Origin: CAYYGL01 sp964471235
Lineage (GTDB): Bacteria > Calditrichota > Calditrichia > RBG-13-44-9 > J075
Direction: 5' to 3'
NCBI GenBank assembly: GCA_964471235.1
Contig: CAYYGL010000115.1
Span: 1 to 15,312, forward strand
DNA: 15,312 bases
This document shows, piece after piece, positions 6,197-14,260 of the stretch. The position numbers and the translations under genes are program-made. The notes under the pieces are model-generated. The model was not told the origin of the DNA. It saw only the letters and a program-made list of their open reading frames with translations, and searched no databases. The number at the start of each line of letters is the position of its first letter. The first letter of the stretch is position 1.

Positions 6197-7228
6197 ATGA
6201 TGACAAAATTTTTAATCAAACATCTCTTTTTTAGATTTGAACCGGAAACTGCCCATGAGATGGTAATGCGTCTCCTTCAGCTTCCCCTCCTCAGCAGGCT
6301 TTTGGGAAAACTATATTACTATGAACATCCCTCACTCTCCCGAACTGTTTTTGGATTAACCTTTCCCAATCCGGTAGGATTAGCCGCCGGTTTTGATAAA
6401 GATGCCCGGGTGGTCGACCGGATGGCGGACCTGGGTTTCGGTTTTGTAGAAATCGGTACGGTTACCCCAAAACCGCAGCCGGGAAACCCGCGACCCCGCT
6501 TGTTTCGTTTGCCACGGGACAGGGCATTGATTAACCGGATGGGGTTTAATAACGAGGGCGTTGGAGCAGCGGTAGAGCGTTTAAAACGACCCCGGAAGCG
6601 GATTATTGTTGGGGGGAATATCGGTAAGAATAAATTTACACCAAATGAAACCGCCTGGCAGGATTATGAAATTTGTTTTAAGGCACTTTTCCCGGTGGTG
6701 GATTATTTTGTGGTCAATGTTAGTTCTCCCAACACACCAAAATTACGGGAATTACAAGAACGGAAGCCTTTGACGGAATTATTGGTTCATTTACAACATC
6801 AAAATCGGGCTCGCCCCGCGCCCAAGCCGATTTTGCTCAAAATCGCACCGGATATCACCACTGCCCAGATGGATGATATTATTGAAATTGTAGAAGAAAC
6901 CGGAATCGCCGGTGTGATTGCCACCAACACCACCATTCGCCGGGAAGGTTTACAAACACCGCAGGAGGAGTTGCAAAAAATGGGTGCCGGAGGGCTGAGC
7001 GGAAAGCCTTTGCACAAACGGGCAACGGATGTGATCCGATATATACACCGGGCTTCAGGTGGGCAGATCCCGATCATCGGTGTGGGGGGGATAATGACTC
7101 CGCAGGATGCGTTGGAAAAAATTGCCGCAGGTGCGGTGCTGGTGCAAATTTACACCGGTTTTATTTACGAAGGACCCCGGTTAGTGAAACAAATTAAACA
7201 GCAGATTGTGGGCCGGGATCAAGCATGA
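6197..7228 (+). CDS. pyrD: Dihydroorotate dehydrogenase (quinone), class 2
   Basis: PyrD performs the fourth step of pyrimidine synthesis, oxidising dihydroorotate to orotate with FMN and passing electrons to membrane quinone. The 343-residue length and the N-terminal helix region (FLIKHLFFRFEPETAHEMVM) mark the membrane-attached class 2 enzyme. Diagnostic stretches are FPNPVGLAAGFDKDA, GFVEIGTVTPKPQPGNP, INRMGFNNEG, and VNVSSPNTPKLRELQ. The last contains the catalytic base serine, probably S177 by comparison with E. coli S175. LLKIAPD, IATNTTI, GGLSGKPL and IGVGGI of the FMN phosphate site are also present. The start is ATG 6197 or the next codon, ATG 6200, with only a weak ribosome site. 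It is a single gene whose last 10 bases overlap the end of the opposing histidine kinase gene. Confidence 0.95.
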   Translation: MMTKFLIKHLFFRFEPETAHEMVMRLLQLPLLSRLLGKLYYYEHPSLSRTVFGLTFPNPVGLAAGFDKDARVVDRMADLGFGFVEIGTVTPKPQPGNPRPRLFRLPRDRALINRMGFNNEGVGAAVERLKRPRKRIIVGGNIGKNKFTPNETAWQDYEICFKALFPVVDYFVVNVSSPNTPKLRELQERKPLTELLVHLQHQNRARPAPKPILLKIAPDITTAQMDDIIEIVEETGIAGVIATNTTIRREGLQTPQEELQKMGAGGLSGKPLHKRATDVIRYIHRASGGQIPIIGVGGIMTPQDALEKIAAGAVLVQIYTGFIYEGPRLVKQIKQQIVGRDQA

Positions 7229-8691
7229 ACCGGGAGATAAAACATAAAGTCGGTGCCTTTATCCCGGGCGCTAGTGACCGAAATCGCCATATTGTGAAGT
7301 TCCAGAATTTTTTTGGTCAATGCTAATCCCAGCCCGGCGCCAATTGTTTTCGCCCGGCTGCGACTTTTATCCACCCGATAAAAGCGTTCAAAGACATAAG
7401 GCAGGTCTTCCTCGGGAATACCGGAACCGGTATCGCTCACTTTAACAGAAACCATCGCCCCTTCTTTTGCCATTGTTATGGTCACTTCCCCATTTTCCGG
7501 GGTATATGTAAGTGCATTGTCAATCAGCCGGCTCAATGCTTTTTCAATCATCCCAATATCGCCATAAACCATTGGCAATTGTTCGGCAATATCGCAATGC
7601 AGCCGGATGTTAGCAGTTTCTGCCCGGGGTTTAAAAGACAAAACCACGTCATGAACCAGTTCCGTCAGGCAAAAGGGTTCCGGGTTTAATTGCACTTGCC
7701 GGGCTTCCAGCTTGGAGAGTTCAAACAATTCTTCCACCAGGCGATTTAACTGCTGGGCATTGTTAAAGAGCTTCTCCAGATAATATCGTCTTTGGGAGGA
7801 GGTGAACTCTTCGTTTTTCAACAGCACCAACTCCAGATAACCCTGAATGGATGCCAGGGGGCTGCGGAGGTCATGAGAGATATTGGCAATCAAATCGCGG
7901 CGGAATTGCTCCTGACGATGGATTTCTTCCAGATTTATGCTGATAGTATCTGCCATCTGATTAAATGCTTTTCCCAACTGGCCCACCTCGTCATTGCTGG
8001 CAACCGGAATTCGTTGGTCCAAATCCCCCTGTTCGAAGCGCTGTACTACTTCGGTCATCTTGTGAACCCGCCGGGTGACAAGGGAAAATGCCAGCAGACC
8101 GACCAGAAAAGAAAAGAAAAAGGTGACGCCTAACAGCAGCAGCGCTCCCCGTACAATTTTACTGCCGGTTACCATATAGGCTATTGATTCATACATGCTA
8201 TCCTCCAACAGCACATATAAAAAACCATTCTCACCGTTTCCAAGCCGTACCGGTGCCACCGAAAACGGTTTGGGGGCTCTCTCGTCATGGGGATCATCTC
8301 CTAAAATCGGCAGCCCCTGGGTATGTTTTAAGAAATGATGAATGGGCGACAAGGAGACGTTGGAGATTGGAAATCGCTGCTGACGATCAGTAAAACAGGT
8401 TAAAATTTTTCCGGAGTCATCCAGTAAGTATATATCAATTTCCGGGTTATCGATGATGAATTCATTCAGTTCCCGGTCGATACCGGCATAATCAATCGGT
8501 TCGCTAAGATAGGGCTGTAAAACCTGGCTGAGGTTATCCGCTAACGACAAATTCACTCGTTGATCGGCTTCAATCATAAATTCATTACAAGACCGCAGGG
8601 TTAAATAAACCTGGGTTAAGGAGATTGTCAGAATTAAGATCAAAAAGATCAGTGCAATCCTGCCAAAGAGACTTCTGAAAAAATGCTTCAT
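7219..8691 (-). CDS. Membrane-bound sensor histidine kinase with HAMP domain
   Basis: The product is 490 residues. Predicted order is TM helix about 10-30, extracytoplasmic sensor about 31-180 (PAS-like fold possible), TM helix about 182-207, HAMP about 208-260 (SNDEVGQLGKAFNQMAD), HisKA with phospho-His H273 (NISHDLRSPLASI), and HATPase. The HATPase has N box LIDNALTYTPENG, G1 DTGSGIPEEDLPYVFERFY and G2 GAGLGLAL. It is a complete classical two-component kinase of the PhoR/BaeS type. I chose ATG 8691 rather than 8700 because AGGAA (8701-8705) sits at proper distance only from the inner ATG. No response regulator gene adjoins it, so its partner and signal are unknown. A 247-bp leader with direct repeats precedes it. 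Its stop codon overlaps the end of pyrD. Confidence 0.92.
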   Translation of the reverse strand: MKHFFRSLFGRIALIFLILILTISLTQVYLTLRSCNEFMIEADQRVNLSLADNLSQVLQPYLSEPIDYAGIDRELNEFIIDNPEIDIYLLDDSGKILTCFTDRQQRFPISNVSLSPIHHFLKHTQGLPILGDDPHDERAPKPFSVAPVRLGNGENGFLYVLLEDSMYESIAYMVTGSKIVRGALLLLGVTFFFSFLVGLLAFSLVTRRVHKMTEVVQRFEQGDLDQRIPVASNDEVGQLGKAFNQMADTISINLEEIHRQEQFRRDLIANISHDLRSPLASIQGYLELVLLKNEEFTSSQRRYYLEKLFNNAQQLNRLVEELFELSKLEARQVQLNPEPFCLTELVHDVVLSFKPRAETANIRLHCDIAEQLPMVYGDIGMIEKALSRLIDNALTYTPENGEVTITMAKEGAMVSVKVSDTGSGIPEEDLPYVFERFYRVDKSRSRAKTIGAGLGLALTKKILELHNMAISVTSARDKGTDFMFYLPVHA

Positions 8692-8716
8692 TTTTAACAT
8701 TTCCTGTTGCTTTCAT
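8585..8716 (-). CDS. Overlapping upstream ORF in the kinase leader (speculative)
   Basis: ATG at 8716 begins a 43-codon frame that overlaps the kinase start in a different phase and ends at TAA 8585-8587. It carries a strong ribosome site, GGAGGG (8726-8731), nine bases upstream. That is stronger than the site serving the kinase itself. The product (MKATGNVKNEAFFQKS...) shows no motif. It may be a regulatory uORF that tempers kinase translation, or a coincidence. Confidence 0.2.
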   Translation of the reverse strand: MKATGNVKNEAFFQKSLWQDCTDLFDLNSDNLLNPGLFNPAVL

Positions 8717-8938
8717 GGTTTTTAGCCCTCCGATTTTTGGCTGCCAACCTTTTGCAGCCAACAGTTGATAATTAAAGCAAAATAGCCCCCTTTAGTATCA
8801 CAAAACTATCACATTAGACTAACATATACGTCGATAGTCCCCTGCCGATGTATTCAGCAAAAAGGTTTTGGGAAAGAATACGCTGTAGATGAATGGAGGG
8901 GGTTTAACTTAGGTGGTGATGCCCCGGAGATATTCAAT
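8692..8938. promoter_or_regulatory. Leader region of the HAMP kinase with direct repeats and a hairpin
   Basis: TATCACA occurs twice (8796-8802 and 8807-8813) with an 11-bp period; on the coding strand the copies read TGTGATA. A perfect 8-bp hairpin, TTGGCTGC/GCAGCCAA (8737-8744/8754-8761), lies nearer the start codon, without a T-run. Direct repeats one helical turn apart are the usual site form for OmpR/PhoB-type regulators, so this is a candidate binding site. No convincing -35/-10 pair was found. Confidence 0.35.
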
Positions 8939-11900
8939 TTATAAAGAATCGAGAACCGTGCGGATTTTTTCTAACAACGCCAACGGGCTGAAGGGTTTTT
9001 GGATGAAATGGGTGTCCTCATCCAGAATACCCTGATGAACTATTGTGTTATCGGTATATCCGGAGAAAAAGATTACCTTTAACTCTGCATTTATGGACAG
9101 CAACAGGTCGACCAACTCCTTTCCGCTCATTCCGGGCATGATCACATCCGTTAAAATTAAATCAATGGTTTCACCTTGTTGTTTGTAAATTTCGATTGCC
9201 TGTTCACCGTTATGTGCTTCCAGAACCCGGTATCCCTGGGTAAGGAGCACTTCTTTGGAGAGCTTTCTGACATTTTCATCATCCTCCACAATGAGGATGG
9301 TTTCAGTACCACGCAGCCGCGAGGGAATCCGTTGGTGATGATTTTGAAACGAGATTTCTTCATCTACCCGGGGAAGATAAATTTTAAAGGTGCTTCCTTC
9401 ACCGGGTTCACTATATACCCAGATGTTTCCCTTATTTTGTTTCACAATTCCATACACAGTGGAGAGTCCCAAACCGGTTCCCTCTCCCACCTTTTTGGTG
9501 GTAAAAAACGGTTCAAAAATATGAGGCAAAATTTCTGTATCCATTCCCAGTCCGGTATCGGTAATGGCTAATAAAACATACTGCCCCGGTTGTACATCGA
9601 TATGTTGACGAGTATATTCATCATCTAAAATCACATTCGCTGTTTCAATAATCAATTTTCCTCCCCGGGGCATGGCATCCCGGGCGTTTACTGCCAGATT
9701 TAAGATGATTTGTTCCATCTGCCCCATATCCGCTCTAATATTTCCCAGGTTCTCTTCCAGAAAAGTTTCTAAAATAATGTTTTCACCGATTAAGCGGCGC
9801 AGCATTTTTTCGGTATCTTTTACCACATGATTGAGGTTTAAGATGGAGGGTTGGATCATTTGGCGGCGGCTGAATGCCAATAGCTGGGCCGTCAATTCGG
9901 TTGCCCGAATTCCGGCTTTCTGTATTTGTTGAATGCTGATGTAGGTGGGATCATCAGGGGAAATTTGCTGAAGTAGTAAATCGCTATACCCGTTAATGAC
10001 CGTGAGCAGGTTGTTAAAATCATGCGCCACCCCGCCGGCTAACTTGCCGATGGCTTCCATCTTTTGCGCCTGGAGCAATTGCTCTTCCAGTCGTTTCCGT
10101 TCCGTGATGTCCTGGGCAAAAGCTATCACCACATCCCGCCCCATGTAGGTGCCCTTATTCAGTCGAACCTCCTTGGGGAACGCTTCTCCATTGGAACGCA
10201 ACCCCCAGAATTCAAATCGCTGCGGTTCTCCCTCGAATGCTTTTTGAACCATCTCTCCCACTTTTTTCAAATCATTTTTTCCCGGGGCGGAGAGCGGCTC
10301 CGGAGTTTTGCCAATAAAAAATTCCCGGGGATAGCCATACATTTTAACGGCACCCTGATTTACGTCCAGGAAACGACCTTCCCTGTCCTGGATATAAATG
10401 GCATCGGTGGCATTGTCAAACAGCTCCCGGTAACTTTTCTCTGAAGCTTGCAGTGCCTCAAGCATCTTTTTCTGTTCGGTAACATCCCGCACAAAAGCTG
10501 CCACTAACGGGGTATCATCCCGGGTGATGATGGTAATACTAACTTCCAATTCCACCATGCCTCCATTTTTGTGCCGATGGCAGGTCTGGAACTTTGCCCC
10601 CCCGGCTGATACCATTTCCCGGATACGTTGACGAATTTGATCGGCAGACATGGATTGTTCCATATCGAAAATGGACATCTCCAGCAATTCTTCCCGCCGG
10701 TACCCCACCATCTCACAATAGGAGGCGTTTACATCCAGTATTTTCCCCTCGGTGTCTGCCAGAATAAATCCTTCCAGAGAGGTGGCTAAAATCTGATCAA
10801 TCATCTTGGCATGCTGTTGGAATTTTTTCTCGGCAGCTTTTCGTTTGGTAATATCCCGCACAAACACAGTTAACCCGATTATCTCCCCCCGGGGATCGAC
10901 GATGGGAGAATATGAGTCTTCATAGCAGGTACGATAGAGGGCAGGGTCCCCGTATTCTTCCTCATAGGTAAAACTTTCCCCGGATAATGCCTTATCAAAA
11001 TTTTGTTTGGCTTTTTGTCGGTCTTGTGATGAACCGATTGCTTCCAGCATATTCATTCCGATGTGGATATCCACCCCCCAGATTTTTTTCATGGTCTGGC
11101 GGTGGTTTTCATTAAAACTGGTGTAACGATACTCTTTATCCAATGAAAAAATAATGACATCCGGGCTGTTTAGTACGGATTGTAAGATAATATTGGTTTC
11201 CCGTAATTCCTTTTCCACTTCTGCCCGTTTCTGGGCATCTTCCAGAGCGCTAATGGCAAAGGAAACGTCATTCCCAATTTCTTCTAACAGCTTGAGTTCG
11301 TCTCGATTAAAAAAATCAGGTTCCGTAGCGTAAAGATTGATAGCGCCAATAATTTTATCTTTCAAGCGGATGGGAATAGATGCAGAAGAACGAAATCCCC
11401 TTTTTTTTGCCTGTTCCCGCCAGGGGGCATAATCAGGGTTATTCAAAATATCATTGTATGCCACACACCGGCCTTCCCGGATTGCCCGACCGGTTGGACC
11501 CTTGCCAAACTTATCGTCTTTGGTGGAAATGACAATGTCTTTCAGATAATGGGCTTCCGAGCCGCTATAGGCGACCGGCTTTACCTGTTGATAATTCTCA
11601 TCAATTATGCCGATCCAGGCAAACCGGAAGTTGCCATATTTTACGATAACTTCACATATTTGCTGGTAAAGAGTTATCCGGTTCCGGGTTCGGATAATCG
11701 CCTGATTGATCTGACTGAGCACGGAGTTCAAGCGAGTAAGATGTTTTAAACGATATTCCGCAAGTATTTGCTCCGTCACATCAACTCCCATTGCCTGGTA
11801 TTCGATAAAATTGCCCTCCTCGTCATGGATGGAGCTGTTGGTCCATCGGTTCCACCGCACTTCCCCGCCCGGCAAAATGACTCGATGGACATGCGTGTAA

Positions 11901-12175
11901 GGTTTCATCTTCGGGTGCAGTTCTTTCAACAGTTTCTCGATTAAGTGGTGATCCTCGGGGGGAATCAGGGGAGTGAATTGCTTACCGATTAATTCTTGAG
12001 GTGATTGACCAAAATAACGGCAGTAGGTGGCATTCACGTATGTTAACGTGCCGTCAGGCAAGAACCGGCAGATCATCGCAGGGTTTTCCTCGACCAGAGA
12101 TCGGTATCTGAAAAGCTCCGCCTTTAAAGAAGCAATTTCTCCGGAATCCTTTTTTTTTAAATCGGCATTTTTCAT
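8939..12175 (-). CDS. PAS-GAF-PAS-PAS-PAS hybrid histidine kinase with C-terminal receiver
   Basis: The product is 1078 residues, apparently soluble, with no TM segments. Approximate order: PAS 23-137, GAF 140-313, PAS 325-447, PAS 455-572, PAS 577-699, HisKA 705-770, HATPase 815-930, receiver 955-1075. The phospho-His is H718 in GGVAHDFNNLL. ATPase motifs are NLAVNARDAMPRGG, DTGLGMD and GTGLGLSTVYG. The receiver has EDDE, phosphoacceptor D1010 (LTDVIMPGMSG) and K1060 (QKPF). Each PAS unit ends in the usual D(V/I)TE/K segment. It likely senses several cytosolic cues (redox, light or small ligands, not determinable here) and passes phosphate through its own receiver. There is no DNA-binding regulator nearby. 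It is divergent from the GMC oxidoreductase gene. The start has no evident ribosome site, and a run of nine A's falls at codons 6-9. Confidence 0.93.
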   Translation of the reverse strand: MKNADLKKKDSGEIASLKAELFRYRSLVEENPAMICRFLPDGTLTYVNATYCRYFGQSPQELIGKQFTPLIPPEDHHLIEKLLKELHPKMKPYTHVHRVILPGGEVRWNRWTNSSIHDEEGNFIEYQAMGVDVTEQILAEYRLKHLTRLNSVLSQINQAIIRTRNRITLYQQICEVIVKYGNFRFAWIGIIDENYQQVKPVAYSGSEAHYLKDIVISTKDDKFGKGPTGRAIREGRCVAYNDILNNPDYAPWREQAKKRGFRSSASIPIRLKDKIIGAINLYATEPDFFNRDELKLLEEIGNDVSFAISALEDAQKRAEVEKELRETNIILQSVLNSPDVIIFSLDKEYRYTSFNENHRQTMKKIWGVDIHIGMNMLEAIGSSQDRQKAKQNFDKALSGESFTYEEEYGDPALYRTCYEDSYSPIVDPRGEIIGLTVFVRDITKRKAAEKKFQQHAKMIDQILATSLEGFILADTEGKILDVNASYCEMVGYRREELLEMSIFDMEQSMSADQIRQRIREMVSAGGAKFQTCHRHKNGGMVELEVSITIITRDDTPLVAAFVRDVTEQKKMLEALQASEKSYRELFDNATDAIYIQDREGRFLDVNQGAVKMYGYPREFFIGKTPEPLSAPGKNDLKKVGEMVQKAFEGEPQRFEFWGLRSNGEAFPKEVRLNKGTYMGRDVVIAFAQDITERKRLEEQLLQAQKMEAIGKLAGGVAHDFNNLLTVINGYSDLLLQQISPDDPTYISIQQIQKAGIRATELTAQLLAFSRRQMIQPSILNLNHVVKDTEKMLRRLIGENIILETFLEENLGNIRADMGQMEQIILNLAVNARDAMPRGGKLIIETANVILDDEYTRQHIDVQPGQYVLLAITDTGLGMDTEILPHIFEPFFTTKKVGEGTGLGLSTVYGIVKQNKGNIWVYSEPGEGSTFKIYLPRVDEEISFQNHHQRIPSRLRGTETILIVEDDENVRKLSKEVLLTQGYRVLEAHNGEQAIEIYKQQGETIDLILTDVIMPGMSGKELVDLLLSINAELKVIFFSGYTDNTIVHQGILDEDTHFIQKPFSPLALLEKIRTVLDSL

Positions 12176-12267
12176 ACTATTGGCATGAAAAAAGTGGAAA
12201 TAAAAATTTGTTTCAACACATGATCTTAAAAAGAATAGTTCACCACTCAGGAAATGACTAACAAATC

Positions 12268-12297
12268 AATATAATGGTGTTAAAACATATTAATCAA
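12268..12297 (-). promoter_or_regulatory. Candidate sigma70-type promoter for the hybrid kinase
   Basis: On the minus strand TTGATT (12292-12297) and TATATT (12268-12273) are separated by 18 bp. Both are close to the consensus. The leader would be roughly 85 nt. The call rests on sequence only, in AT-rich DNA where such matches arise by chance. Confidence 0.4.
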
Positions 12298-12438
12298 GCA
12301 AAACCTGAGAGATAATGCATCCGGGGTTAAAAACGACCGCCCGGGGAAAAATCATCTTTCCACTATCGACGAAATGCATTTTTTAATGAGAATAAAAATG
12401 GGGGATAGAACGGATTGACGTGATTCCCGCTTCCCTTG

Positions 12439-12475
12439 TTGAATAGTGTTCAAAATAGTGCTATATTGTTTTGAA
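12439..12475 (+). promoter_or_regulatory. Candidate sigma70-type promoter with overlapping operator for the GMC oxidoreductase
   Basis: TTGAAT (12439-12444), a 17-bp spacer and TATATT (12462-12467) make a near-ideal promoter, starting about 30 nt ahead of the ATG. TTCAAAA (12449-12455) and TTTTGAA (12469-12475) form a perfect inverted repeat spanning the -10 box. A second, shorter inverted repeat TTGAA/TTCAA (12439-12443/12449-12453) spans the -35 box. This layout suggests repression by a dimeric regulator. Confidence 0.5.
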
Positions 12476-12506
12476 TATATGAACAAAACCAAACGGGAGT
12501 GCACGT

Positions 12507-14132
12507 ATGTCTCACACCTCCACCTTTGATTATGATTTTGTCATTATCGGTAGTGGATTTGGCGGTTCGGTTTCAGCCTTCCGGTTGTCGGAAAAGGGAT
12601 ACCGGGTGCTGGTTCTGGAAAAAGGGAAATGGTTAAAAGAGAATGATTTTCCCCGTAGCACCTGGAATTTGAAACGCTGGTTCTGGATGCCGCTTTTCCG
12701 GTTTTATGGCCTGTTTAAAATGACGATTTTTCGTCATGTGACGACCCTTTCCGGCGTGGGGGTGGGCGGGTGGTCCCTGGTGTATGCTGCCACCCTGCCA
12801 ATTCCCAAGGGGTCATTTTTTAAATCGCCAAGCTGGGCACACCTGGCAGACTGGGAAACGGAACTGAAACCCTTTTATCAAATTGCCCTGAAAATGTTGG
12901 GGGCAGCGCGTAATCCTCGTCTGGAGACCGGGGACCTGGCATTAAAAACGCTGGCAGACCAAATGGGGAAAGCCAATCACTTTGAACCGACGATCGTGGG
13001 AATTTATTTTGGCAAGCCGGATAGAGAGGTAGAGGATCCGTTTTTTAACGGCGAGGGACCCCGGCGCAAGGGGTGTCAATTCTGTGGCGGGTGCATGCTT
13101 GGCTGCCCTCATAATGCCAAAAATTCTCTGGATAAAAATTATCTTTACCTGGCACAAAAACACGGTGCGACGATTCAAGCAGAATCCGAAGTATATGATG
13201 TGGTGCCCCTGGGGAGTCCGGATGGATCGGACGGATACAAAGTAAAATGGAAAACGTCTACCCGCTTGCTCAAAAAGAAGGGCGGAGTTACCTGCCGGGG
13301 GGTGGTGTTTTCCGGTGGGGTGTTGGGTACAATTCAATTACTTTTAAAATTGAAGAAGTCTTCTCTACCCAATATATCCGATCGGTTAGGTCGGGATATA
13401 CGCACCAATTCGGAGAGTCTGATCGGTGTAACCACCTTTGACAAGAACACGGTTTTTTCTAACGGTGTCGCCATCGGCTCCATTTTACATACAGATGAAC
13501 ACAGCCACCTGGAGCCGGTGCGCTACCCGGCGGGTTCCGGATTCTGGCGATTAATGGGGGCGCCAATGGCGTTTGGCAGCAACGTGTTTGTTCGCATTTT
13601 CAGAATGATTGAAGACCTGGTGCGGCATCCCGTCAAAAATCTGAAAGCCTATTTCGTTGATGATTGGGCAAAGCGAACCCAGATATTGTTATATATGCGA
13701 ACCATTAACACCACTCTGCGATTTCGCAAGGGGATGCTGGGGTTGAAAAGTGCCCTGGACGAGGGGGAACCGCCAACCGCATTTGTGCCGGAAGCCAAAG
13801 ACCTGGCAGAACGTTTTGCCCGGATTGTCAATGGAAAGCCAATGGTACTGCTGATGGAAACACTTGCCGGGATTCCCACCACTGCCCATATTCTGGGCGG
13901 CGCAGTGATGGGAAAAGACCCCGGGGAGGGAGTCATTGACAAAAATAACCGGGTATTTGGGTATCAGAACATGTATATTTGTGACGGGTCCATGATCTCA
14001 GCCAATCCCGGGGTAAATCCTTCTCTGACCATCACGGCGCTTTCGGAACGAGCCATGAGTAAAATACCGCCCCGGCAGGATGCACAGCCGGAACAAACTC
14101 ATCCCAGCGAACGTCAGGTTGTGAGCGATTAA
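12507..14132 (+). CDS. GMC-family (cholesterol-oxidase-like) FAD oxidoreductase with ferredoxin-like Cys cluster
   Basis: The product is 541 residues. The N-terminal FAD dinucleotide fold has GSGFGG at 15-20 and the ribose-binding acidic residue E38 (VLVLEKG). Next comes SGVGVGGWSLVYA near residues 89-101. The GMC active-site region ends the protein: TTAHILGG with H461, DGSMI, and NPGVNPSLTITALSER with N504. These match the catalytic His/Asn pair of cholesterol oxidase. Such enzymes oxidise alcohols, often sterols, with FAD; the substrate here is unknown. Unusual is C190-x2-C193-x2-C196-x3-C200-P, identical in spacing to a [4Fe-4S] ferredoxin motif, followed by NAKNSLDKNYL. A cluster could pass electrons to an acceptor other than oxygen, but that is inference. 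GGGAG seven bases ahead of ATG supports the start. There is no signal peptide. It stands alone, between a strong promoter and a terminator. Confidence 0.9.
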   Translation: MSHTSTFDYDFVIIGSGFGGSVSAFRLSEKGYRVLVLEKGKWLKENDFPRSTWNLKRWFWMPLFRFYGLFKMTIFRHVTTLSGVGVGGWSLVYAATLPIPKGSFFKSPSWAHLADWETELKPFYQIALKMLGAARNPRLETGDLALKTLADQMGKANHFEPTIVGIYFGKPDREVEDPFFNGEGPRRKGCQFCGGCMLGCPHNAKNSLDKNYLYLAQKHGATIQAESEVYDVVPLGSPDGSDGYKVKWKTSTRLLKKKGGVTCRGVVFSGGVLGTIQLLLKLKKSSLPNISDRLGRDIRTNSESLIGVTTFDKNTVFSNGVAIGSILHTDEHSHLEPVRYPAGSGFWRLMGAPMAFGSNVFVRIFRMIEDLVRHPVKNLKAYFVDDWAKRTQILLYMRTINTTLRFRKGMLGLKSALDEGEPPTAFVPEAKDLAERFARIVNGKPMVLLMETLAGIPTTAHILGGAVMGKDPGEGVIDKNNRVFGYQNMYICDGSMISANPGVNPSLTITALSERAMSKIPPRQDAQPEQTHPSERQVVSD

Positions 14133-14184
14133 ATCCGATTCGGAAAGTGACTCATCCAATTGAGGTAAGTTTATCCGTATGAGC

Positions 14185-14206
14185 AGGGGGAAGCCTCCCC
14201 TTTTTT
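14185..14206 (+). terminator. Intrinsic terminator of the GMC oxidoreductase gene
   Basis: GGGGA (14187-14191), loop AGCC, TCCCC (14196-14200), then six T's (14201-14206). Outer A-T and G-T pairs can extend the stem to seven pairs. It lies 53 nt past the GMC stop codon, which ends the transcript before the next gene. Confidence 0.8.
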
Positions 14207-14260
14207 CTCTCTATGGTTAACGAACTTTTATCTCCGTCACCTGAAAGAGTGAGTATATCC

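Larger units (their letters stand above)
12176..12506. other. 331-bp divergent intergenic region
   Basis: This region separates the hybrid kinase (leftward) from the GMC oxidoreductase (rightward) and contains a candidate promoter for each, listed separately. It also holds a 10-bp palindrome AAATGCATTT (12372-12381) and two direct copies of CCGGGG around 12321 and 12342. No coding frame of note is present. Confidence 0.6.

Noticed and set aside
8737..8761. Hairpin TTGGCTGC/GCAGCCAA considered as a terminator of the hybrid kinase gene
   Set aside because: No T-run follows on either strand, and it lies much nearer the next gene's start than the kinase's end.
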